DNA of 64,000 nt from CAIWHR01 sp963773195. Lineage in GTDB: Bacteria > Pseudomonadota > Gammaproteobacteria > Burkholderiales > Casimicrobiaceae. Within the stretch, counting starts at the first letter, position 1; every line of letters begins with the position of its first letter. The notes beneath the pieces are model-generated. The model had not been told where the DNA came from, made no database searches, and was given only the letters and a program-made list of their open reading frames with translations. Of this stretch, positions 54,996-64,000 are shown in pieces. The translations under genes and the position numbers were made by a program. The DNA is taken from positions 1 to 64,000 of the forward strand of contig CAVZAE010000010.1 of assembly GCA_963773195.1 (NCBI GenBank). Direction: 5' to 3'.

Positions 54996-56656
54996 CAGTG
55001 CGTCCCGCCCGGAGCGGGCAGGCGGAACGCGATCAGCGCGTCATCCTCGTACGCCGGCGTGCCAAAGCGCTCGCGCAGGGTCGCCTCGCAGTGCGCAGTG
55101 TCGCGGCCAATGGGCTCGGGATGGCCGCGCCCCATCTGCATGTACGGCTTCTGCCAGACCACGTAGCCGATCCGGTGCGCAGCGAGTGCGGATGCGTCGG
55201 CCAGGTGGACCGCATTCGCGAAACGGTAGAGTGGTGTGCGCGGCACTTCTCCGCCGCGCACATCGACGCAAAGGCCGGTGAGGAACCCCGGGATGACGGT
55301 CTGGCCGCTCACGCGCTCCCAGCGCGGTGCGTCCCAGTCGTAGCTCTCGAAATAGAACGGCGCGGCGGCGACGCGCACGCTGCCCCGCGGCTCGGAGGCG
55401 AGGCTCGCCCAGAAGGGGGACAACGGGATCTTCGCCATGTAGGGAAGATAGGGGTTCCGCTCCGGCCGGAAGTCGACATGGTAGACGAGATGGACCGTCT
55501 GCGCGTTTGGGTGACGCGTGAGCTCGGTCATCGGCGAGTCGTGCGCGAGGAGCGCGATCGGAGCGAGCGCGACGAGAACCGCGGCCGCGTTGCGCAGGGG
55601 ACGGCGCGGTGCGGCGACGGAGCGTGCGAGCGCGACGGCGCCCGCCGCGACGGCGAGAAGCAGCAGCGGCAGGAAGGGCAGCAGATAACGGGCGAGCGTG
55701 AGCGGGTTGAAACTCCATGCAGGTCCCGTCGCGAGCACGGTGGCCAACGTCAGTGCGATTCCGAGCACGCCGGTACGCGCGACGGGCAGCGTGCGCCATA
55801 CGCCGCGCGCGCCGATCAGCGCAAGCACGCAGCAGGCGAGCATCGCCATCGTCGACGGCGTGCCGAGCCACGTGTACCACACGCCGACGAACGTATCGAT
55901 GCCGGGACGGTCGATTCCCGCCTTGCCTGCCAGCGACTCGGGATGGGCCAGGAACGGCGGCATGAGCAGTGCCGCAGCCGGCGCGGCGGTCGCGACTGCA
56001 AGGACCGCCAATCTCTTCGCACGGGGGACCCGCGTTCCGCGAGCGCTTCGCAACAGATCGACTCCTGCCCACAGAAACGGAGCGATGACAAACGGCACTA
56101 CGATCGGGTGCAGCCACGCGGCAAGCGTCGCCATGACAGCATAGCCGGCGGCGGCCGCGATGCGGTTGCTCGGGGCGGCGTCGAAGCGATGAAACGCCGC
56201 GAGCGCGCACCACGCGAGCAGCAGCGTGATCGCGTAGGGTCTTGCCATCCGGCTGTAGACGAAGAGCAGCGGCGAGAGCGCAAGGAGCAGCGCGAAGATG
56301 GCGGCCGTGGGACGGCCGAGCTTCGGCGCAACGTAAAGCGGAAAGAGGCAAAGCGTTGCGAGGCCGCAGGCGAGCATCGGCCACCGCATTGCGGTCTCCG
56401 TGAGGCCGCGCGCATGCGACTCGAGCGCATAGAGCAGGCCCAGCGGAATGCTGTAGTCGGCGGGGCCGAAATCGAGCCACATGCGTGACGGAGAGAGGCT
56501 TTGCAGCCGGTGGACGGCGTGCCACTCGTCGTCGATCAGCACCTGTGCCGGAAACTGATCGAGGCGCAACCACACGCCGACCACGAGCGCGAGCCACAGC
56601 AGACATCCCCAGCCGCGAACGGGGACCACCTCGCCGGGCGCGCAACCTGCCGTCAT
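54995..56656 (-). CDS. Membrane glycosyltransferase (GT-C/GT39-like)
   Basis: This 553-residue protein has about eleven membrane helices and a large C-terminal periplasmic part. The first loop contains DQFPAQVLIDDEWHAVHRLQ; the acidic DDE between helices 1 and 2 is typical of GT-C enzymes that use lipid-linked sugars, and FVYSRMARPYAI is a common feature. It should transfer a sugar to a surface glycan or protein. Its stop overlaps the GT2 start (TGATG), so GT2 and GtrA follow in the same operon. The acceptor is unknown. Confidence 0.75.
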   Translation of the reverse strand: MTAGCAPGEVVPVRGWGCLLWLALVVGVWLRLDQFPAQVLIDDEWHAVHRLQSLSPSRMWLDFGPADYSIPLGLLYALESHARGLTETAMRWPMLACGLATLCLFPLYVAPKLGRPTAAIFALLLALSPLLFVYSRMARPYAITLLLAWCALAAFHRFDAAPSNRIAAAAGYAVMATLAAWLHPIVVPFVIAPFLWAGVDLLRSARGTRVPRAKRLAVLAVATAAPAAALLMPPFLAHPESLAGKAGIDRPGIDTFVGVWYTWLGTPSTMAMLACCVLALIGARGVWRTLPVARTGVLGIALTLATVLATGPAWSFNPLTLARYLLPFLPLLLLAVAAGAVALARSVAAPRRPLRNAAAVLVALAPIALLAHDSPMTELTRHPNAQTVHLVYHVDFRPERNPYLPYMAKIPLSPFWASLASEPRGSVRVAAAPFYFESYDWDAPRWERVSGQTVIPGFLTGLCVDVRGGEVPRTPLYRFANAVHLADASALAAHRIGYVVWQKPYMQMGRGHPEPIGRDTAHCEATLRERFGTPAYEDDALIAFRLPAPGGTH

Positions 56657-56683
56657 GCGGGGCGCGAGGGTCCCGCGCCTGGC

Positions 56684-57649
56684 TCAGCGGCGGCGCACGG
56701 CAATGGACGACGGGGCGACGGCAGCCGGCGGCGCCGCGCGGTCGACCGCCTGTTCGAGCTCGCTGTCGACGTCGAAAGCGAGATCGCCTCCCGCTTCGGA
56801 GCGGCCCGTCGCGCGCACCGCGGTGAAGTCGAACAGCTCGCGGTCCATCAGGTGCGACGGCACGACCTTCGCGAGCGCGTTGTACACCGACTCGACGCGA
56901 CCGGGATGCTTCTTCTCCCATTCGCGCAGCATCGCCGTCACTTGCCGGCGCTGCAGATGTTCCTGCGAGCCGCAGAGGTTGCACGGGATGATGGGAAATG
57001 CCATGAGCTCGGCGTAGCGCGCGAGATCGCGCTCGCGTACGTAGGCGAGAGGCCGGATGACGACGTGCCGGCCGTCGTCCGAAACGAGCTTCGGCGGCAT
57101 CGTCTTCAACTTGCCACCGAAGAAGAGGTTGAGGAAGAACGTTGCCAGCAGGTCGTCGCGGTGATGGCCGAGCGCGATCTTCGTGGCGCCGAGCTCGCTC
57201 GCGACGCGATAGAGCACTCCGCGCCGCAGCCGCGAGCAGAGCGAGCACATCGTGCCCCCCTCGGGGATCACGCGCTTGACAACGCTGTAGGTATCCTGCG
57301 TCTCGATGCGGAACGCTACACCGCGCGCCGCGAGGTAGCGTGGCAGCACGTCGGCCGGAAAACCCGGCTGCTTCTGGTCGAGGTTGACGGCGATGATCTC
57401 GAAGGCGAAGGGTGCGCGGTCCTTGAGCGACAGCAGGACGTCGAGAAGCGCGTAGCTGTCCTTCCCGCCCGACAGGCACACCATCACGCGATCGCGGGGC
57501 TCGATCAGCGCGTAGTCGCCGATCGCCTCGCCGACCAGGCGGCGCAGCCGCTTCTTGAGCTTGTTCGCCTCGAATTCGGCGCGGCGCGGATCGCGCGCGG
57601 GTCCGCTCGCGGCCGGAGCGGTGGCGTCGAGGCGGGCCGTATCGTCCAT
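56684..57649 (-). CDS. ttcA: tRNA 2-thiocytidine(32) synthetase TtcA
   Basis: This 321-residue protein shows the PP-loop SGGKDSYAL, the two CxxC sites for the [4Fe-4S] cluster (TMCSLCSR and IPCNLCGS), GHHRDDLLATFFLNLFFGGK and the TtcA-specific LKTMPPKLVSDDG. It thiolates cytidine 32 in some tRNAs. The C-terminal 45 residues are acidic and Ala/Pro-rich. It is divergent from the ParA-like gene, with 68 bp between starts, and is the first of a minus-strand run with the glycosyltransferase genes. Confidence 0.93.
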   Translation of the reverse strand: MDDTARLDATAPAASGPARDPRRAEFEANKLKKRLRRLVGEAIGDYALIEPRDRVMVCLSGGKDSYALLDVLLSLKDRAPFAFEIIAVNLDQKQPGFPADVLPRYLAARGVAFRIETQDTYSVVKRVIPEGGTMCSLCSRLRRGVLYRVASELGATKIALGHHRDDLLATFFLNLFFGGKLKTMPPKLVSDDGRHVVIRPLAYVRERDLARYAELMAFPIIPCNLCGSQEHLQRRQVTAMLREWEKKHPGRVESVYNALAKVVPSHLMDRELFDFTAVRATGRSEAGGDLAFDVDSELEQAVDRAAPPAAVAPSSIAVRRR

Positions 57650-57717
57650 GGGGCTGCCATTCTACCGGCTGCGCGTGCGCGGGTTACCATAGCGGCGGTC
57701 GAAGGGGGCAGGGCAGC

Positions 57718-58362
57718 GTGCAAACGATTCTGGTGGCCAACCCCAAGGGGGGCAGTGGCAAGACGACCGTCGCGACGAACGTCGCGGGCTGGCTCGCCGG
57801 CAAGCGACAGCGGGTGGCGCTTGCCGATCGCGATCCACAACGCTCGGCCACCGAATGGCTGAAGCGCCGACCGGAGCTCTTTCCCACGATAGGCCTGCTG
57901 GCGTCGGAATCGGCGCGCAAGCCCGCCAAAGGGCCCGAGGCGCAGTGGGTCGTCGTCGACACGCCGGCTGGCCTGCACGGCGAGGAGCTGCGCGACGCCG
58001 TCCATCGTGCCGACGTGATGCTGGTGCCGCTCACGCCGTCGGCATTCGACATGGCGGCGACTGCGCATTTCCTCGCGTCGATCGCTCACTACAAGGCGGT
58101 AAAGCAGGGCGATCTTGCGATCGGCATCGTCGCGATGCGCGTCGACGCGCGCACGCGGAGCGCCGCGGAGCTCGACGAATTCCTGAACGGCTTCGCGTTT
58201 CCACTCGTCGCGCACCTGCGCGACACGCAAGTGTATGTCCACTGCGCGCGCGACGGCGCGACGGTCTTCGACCTCCCGCGCTCGCGGGCCGAGCAGGACT
58301 GGGAACAGTGGCGCCCGCTGACGCGATGGATCGCGCGGCACGCGGCGCCGACGTCCGGCTGA
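57718..58362 (+). CDS. Orphan ParA/MinD-like P-loop ATPase
   Basis: GTG 57718 gives 214 residues. The deviant Walker A is PKGGSGKTTVATNVA, with ADRDPQRSATEWL (A' motif) and VVVDTPAGLHGEEL (Walker B region). It lacks a ParB partner and has no N-terminal helix-turn-helix. Small orphan ParA proteins position cargo such as chemosensory arrays, carboxysomes or other protein clusters. The cargo is not evident; the neighbours are unrelated. Confidence 0.85.
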   Translation: MQTILVANPKGGSGKTTVATNVAGWLAGKRQRVALADRDPQRSATEWLKRRPELFPTIGLLASESARKPAKGPEAQWVVVDTPAGLHGEELRDAVHRADVMLVPLTPSAFDMAATAHFLASIAHYKAVKQGDLAIGIVAMRVDARTRSAAELDEFLNGFAFPLVAHLRDTQVYVHCARDGATVFDLPRSRAEQDWEQWRPLTRWIARHAAPTSG

Positions 58363-58383
58363 CGACGATCCGCCGCACGAACA

Positions 58384-58410
58384 AAAACGCCGGCGCACGG
58401 CCGGCGTTCT
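58384..58410 (-). terminator. Rho-independent terminator between convergent genes
   Basis: On the minus strand AACGCCGGCC-GTGC-GCCGGCGTT is followed by a T run, just after the lipoprotein gene stop (58431). In the plus direction the same stem has only a short T tract, so it may also weakly stop the ParA-like transcript. Confidence 0.8.
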
Positions 58411-58430
58411 TGCATCGAGCGGATGACGAC

Positions 58431-58709
58431 TTACTGCTTCTTCGGTGCCATCGCGTCGGCGGCCTTCTGCTCGGCTTCCTTCGTCGCGGCAGCAGCCTTG
58501 TCGGCGGCTTCCTTCGTCGCATCCGTGGCGTCCTTGGCGGCCGCAGCGGTCTTGTCCGCGGCCTCCTTCGCGGCGGCCTGGGCCTTGTCGGCGGCTTCCT
58601 TCGCTGCGGCTTCAGCCTTGGCGGCGGCTTCCTTCCCACTGTCACCGCACGCGGCGAGCGTCAGGGCTAGAGAGGCGGCGGTCACGAGGGCTGCGAGACG
58701 GACTTTCAT
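58431..58709 (-). CDS. Ala/Lys-rich repeat lipoprotein
   Basis: Starting at MKVRLAALVTAASLALTLAA gives 92 residues with a lipobox (TLAAC) and mature Cys, then six or more 11-residue repeats of the form KEAADKAxAAA. Such helical, charged repeats resemble LEA-like or coiled envelope lipoproteins. The frame is continuous with the upstream MFS gene, with no stop between them. The signal peptide and lipobox make an independent start far more likely, with GGAGG placed upstream. Confidence 0.7.
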   Translation of the reverse strand: MKVRLAALVTAASLALTLAACGDSGKEAAAKAEAAAKEAADKAQAAAKEAADKTAAAAKDATDATKEAADKAAAATKEAEQKAADAMAPKKQ

Positions 58710-58786
58710 CGGCATATCCTCCTGTTGGGCTGGGTCCGGGAATGGGGCCGCGGAGAATTCCAACCTGTGCGCGGCGTAGCCTACAA

Positions 58787-60044
58787 CTATAGTCGATCTT
58801 GCTGCGCTGCGTCCAGAGGCTCCGCAGGCGGCTGCCGCGCGTCGTGGATGCGCGATAGCGAAATTGACGGTGACGAACACGACCAGCGCCGCGGCGGCGA
58901 CCGTCAGCACGAGCGGGTAGACGGTCCCGTTCCAGGAGCTGCCGATCCAGACGCCGATCAGTGCCGCGGCGATCATCAGCAGGAAACCGAACAGACCCGC
59001 GGCCGCGCCCGCACGCCGCTCGAACGGTGCGATGCTTCCCACTTGCGCGCAGGGAAAGTTGATCCCGTGGGCCATGAAATAGACGAACTGGGGCAACAGC
59101 AGCGCTGCCCAGTGATGGATGTCCGCCGCGGCCAGTGCCACCATCGCGCAAGCCGCGATGAGCGCGAGCGACGCCCCCACGCGCATCGTCCGGATGACGC
59201 TGCGATGGGCGAGAAGTCGTCGGCATACGATCGTGCCTACGAGGTACCCCGATACCGTCGCTGCGAAGAAAATTCCGAACCACGCGGTCGGGATGCCGAG
59301 CACTTGCGTCAGCACGAACGGTGATCCGGAGAGGAAAGCGAACACGCCGCCATAGCTCGCGGCACCGACGAGTGCATTGGCCCGAAACGCCGACGAGCCG
59401 GCGACGGCCGCATAGCCCGCGACCAGCGCTCGCGGCCGCATCGCCCGCGGGTCCGGATGATGATTCGTCTCGGGGAGCCTCCGGAGAGTCGCTACGACGA
59501 GCATGGCGCCGATCGTGCCGATGACGACGAACGCGGCACGGTGTCCGAAGTTGACCTCGAGCACGCTGCCCAGGATCGGGCCGAGCAACGGGCCGAGCGC
59601 GATGATGGTCGACGCTTGAGCGAGCACGCGCGCGCCGTGTGCCGGATCGAACGCGTCGCGGATGATCGCGCGAGCGACGACGACCACCGCGCAACAGCCC
59701 ACCGCCTGTACGAACCGCCCCGTGATCAGGATCGCAATGGTCGGAGCCAGCACGCACCCGATGCAAGCAAGCACGTAGAGCGCGAGTCCGCCGAGGAGGA
59801 CGGGGCGACGGCCGTAGCGATCCGCGAGCGGGCCCGCGATAAGCTGCATCAACCCGAACGCGAGCACGAACACCGACAGCGTGAACTGCGCGGTCGCGGC
59901 GGAAGTCTGGAAGGTTTGAGTGAGACCCGGCAGCGACGCGAGATAGAAGTCGGTCGCGAGCGGCTGCAACATCAGGTAAAGCCCGATCAGCACGACCAGC
60001 GTGCGCTCGGGCGGTAGCGCGCGTGGAACGCTGCGCTCGGACAT
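58787..60044 (-). CDS. Bcr/CflA-type MFS multidrug exporter
   Basis: ATG 60044 begins MSERSVPRALPPERTLVVLI, with twelve membrane helices. Signatures are FYLASLPGLTQTFQTSAATA, GPLADRYGRRPVLLGGLALY (motif A) and RAIIRDAFDP. Bcr/CflA members export drugs or sulfonamides with proton import. In this sequence the frame runs on without a stop into the lipoprotein, to 58431, which would give a 537-residue fusion. A single base near 58850 would instead give a natural ending (PPAEPLDAAQQDRL) with a stop at 58787, so I give that end. The exact C-terminus is uncertain. Confidence 0.8.
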
Positions 60045-60090
60045 CGTCGTCAGCGGCAGGCGCAGCTGCGGCCTGCCGCGAAGGTAGCGG

Positions 60091-62949
<2,859 letters not shown>

Positions 62950-62984
62950 GGGAATCTCCGGCAATGGGGAAGCACAGAGCGGCG

Positions 62985-63494
62985 TTACTTGGGAGGCGCC
63001 ATCGTCCGCATGTTGATCTTGCGGCCGTCGGGCAGGATCACGTCACCCGGTTGCATCCCGGCGGGGCAGGGCCCCGTCCATTTGGCGTCGATGACGGTGG
63101 AATTTGAACCCTTGCCCGCCATCGGCGGGTCGTAGGTGGCCTTGACGTCCGTGTGGTATGCCGTTTCGCCGGTGAACGTGGTCACCGAGGTGGACTTCAT
63201 CGTCGAGTCGCCGAATTTGCACTCGGCGTTGCTGATCACCTTGTTGCCTTCGCGGCGGATATCGTTCTTCGAGCAAAGCTCCTTCATCGTGCCCATGCCC
63301 GCGTCCATCATCTCCTTCTGCAGCGACGCGTCCATGCACATCTTCATCGTGGGGGCCTTCTGCCCGGCGCCCTCGCGCGTCAGGTTCGATTCCCAGAGCC
63401 CGGGCTTGAGCGTGGGGAAATCGATCGCGAGCGCGCTCGTGGCGCCGAGTGCGGCGGCGCAGCCGAACATCAGGGCAGGAACCGATAGCTTCAT
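62985..63494 (-). CDS. DUF3617 secreted protein
   Basis: Starting at MKLSVPALMFGCAAALGATS gives 169 residues with a signal peptide. The mature part has LKPGLWESNLTREG, MKMCMDASLQKEMMDAGMGT and VISNAECKFGDSTMKSTSVT, typical of DUF3617. Function is unknown; four Cys suggest periplasmic disulfides. It lies between prpD and acnA on the same strand, so it may be co-transcribed. Confidence 0.8.
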   Translation of the reverse strand: MKLSVPALMFGCAAALGATSALAIDFPTLKPGLWESNLTREGAGQKAPTMKMCMDASLQKEMMDAGMGTMKELCSKNDIRREGNKVISNAECKFGDSTMKSTSVTTFTGETAYHTDVKATYDPPMAGKGSNSTVIDAKWTGPCPAGMQPGDVILPDGRKINMRTMAPPK

Positions 63495-63551
63495 GCGGGA
63501 CTCCGGAGATTGGGAAACAGCCATTGTCGTGCGGTCTGACACAAACGTAAA

Positions 63552-64000
63552 TCAGATCGCGTAGAGGTCGACGTACTCGTGCACGGGCATCGCCTCGAGC
63601 GTCTTCTGGTCGAGGCTCGCGGCAAGGATCGCCGCCTGCTGCTTTGCCGGAAAACGCCGTGCGAGATTGACGCGGAACTTCTCGACCAGAAGCGGAATGC
63701 CCTCCTTGCGCCTGCGCTTGTGGCCGATCGGGTATTCGACCACGACTTCCCGGAGCTTCCGGCCGTCGGAGAGCTCGACGGTCAGCGCGTTGGCGATCGA
63801 GCGCTTGTCCGGATCGTGATAGTCCTTCGTGAACCGCGAGTCTTCGACGCAGTCGATTCTCGCGCGTAGCGCGTCGATCCGCGGATCGGCGGCAACGGCA
63901 TCTTCGTAGTCCGCGGCGGTGAGGCGGCCCAAGAGGAGGGGGACGGCGACCATGTACTGGATGCAGTGATCACGATCGGCGGGATTCGCGAGCGGGCCCT
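63552..64000 (-). CDS. prpD: 2-Methylcitrate dehydratase PrpD, C-terminal part
   Basis: The frame is open to the window edge and encodes the last 148 residues: GPLANPADRDHCIQYMVAVP, LLLGRLTAADYEDAVAADPR, IDCVEDSRFTKDYHDPDKRS, and LREVVVEYPIGHKRRRKEGI. This is the C-terminal domain of MmgE/PrpD proteins; the HxRRRKEG segment is typical of PrpD itself. It converts 2-methylcitrate to 2-methylaconitate in propionate breakdown. The N-terminal part lies outside the window. Confidence 0.88.
   Translation of the reverse strand, partial: GPLANPADRDHCIQYMVAVPLLLGRLTAADYEDAVAADPRIDALRARIDCVEDSRFTKDYHDPDKRSIANALTVELSDGRKLREVVVEYPIGHKRRRKEGIPLLVEKFRVNLARRFPAKQQAAILAASLDQKTLEAMPVHEYVDLYAI

Noticed and set aside
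55041..57479. 812-residue minus-strand frame across the glycosyltransferase and ttcA genes
   Set aside because: It overlaps two recognised proteins in another frame and has no membrane helices, motifs or domain of its own.
58423..58779. 118-residue plus-strand frame rich in Ala and Ser
   Set aside because: It is the antisense of the Ala/Lys-repeat lipoprotein, whose lipobox and signal peptide are clear.

Overview
The window is GC-rich chromosomal DNA from a proteobacterium, most likely a betaproteobacterium. The placement rests on PilS/PilR, a PhaM-like PHA-granule protein, AcnA next to PrpD, TtcA, an Aat-Bpt pair, a PP0621-type protein and a DUF485/ActP transport cluster. It has two halves of different character. 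From 1 to about 30 kb, and again at 40.0-41.1 kb, it is accessory DNA with insertion sequences, gene fragments, loosely packed secreted proteins and dispersed palindromic repeats. From 30 to 40 kb and from 41.2 to 64 kb it is dense, operon-organised housekeeping DNA.

Layout: 0-2.55 kb is an IS3-family element interrupted by an IS110-family element. 3-5.3 kb is a DUF6351 secreted protein. 6-8.1 kb is a CopB-type copper ATPase. 8.2-9.8 kb holds a CAP-domain and a beta-helix secreted protein. 11.1-16.3 kb is one very large secreted protein on the minus strand, running galactose-oxidase-like propeller, DUF1929, PKD, FN3, a repeated unknown domain and five tandem Ig-like repeats. 18-19.6 kb is a double retropepsin with TPRs. 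20.2-21.4 kb is a second IS3 copy. 21.5-29.2 kb carries a hydrolase, small proteins, a secreted beta-propeller protein, a tyrosine recombinase and a dihaem cytochrome c. Remnants of a HAF-repeat protein, an ABC substrate-binding protein, an IS91 transposase and an enoyl-CoA hydratase lie between these genes.

30.1-40.0 kb is a one-direction cluster: DUF485, ActP-type symporter, cNMP/CBS/DUF294 nucleotidyltransferase, small membrane protein, symporter-histidine kinase, response regulator, and a degenerate sensor kinase fused to a DEDDh exonuclease. An FNR/DNR-like box lies upstream. It reads as a short-chain carboxylate uptake and signalling unit, and its kinase-exonuclease fusion is the most intriguing gene here. 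41.2-46 kb holds pilR, pilS, a PP0621 protein and an FAD-linked oxidase. 46-50.6 kb holds a PhaM-like protein, a GST, a YbhB-like protein, an M61 peptidase and two uncharacterised genes. 50.6-53.9 kb holds tRNA-Arg(CCT), tag, aat-bpt and a hydrolase. 53.8-57.6 kb is a glycan-modification operon (GtrA, GT2, membrane glycosyltransferase) beside ttcA. 57.7-64 kb holds a ParA-like ATPase, a lipoprotein, an MFS exporter, acnA, a DUF3617 protein and the C-terminal part of prpD.

Two window-wide features matter. A family of dispersed palindromic repeats occurs in at least eight intergenic places, and both IS3 copies sit inside copies of it. Many genes, extremely so at 34.6-37.4 kb, carry single-base frameshifts while the encoded residues stay well conserved. 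That pattern fits sequence or assembly errors at least as well as true decay, so calls of 'pseudogene' below mean 'not open in this sequence'.
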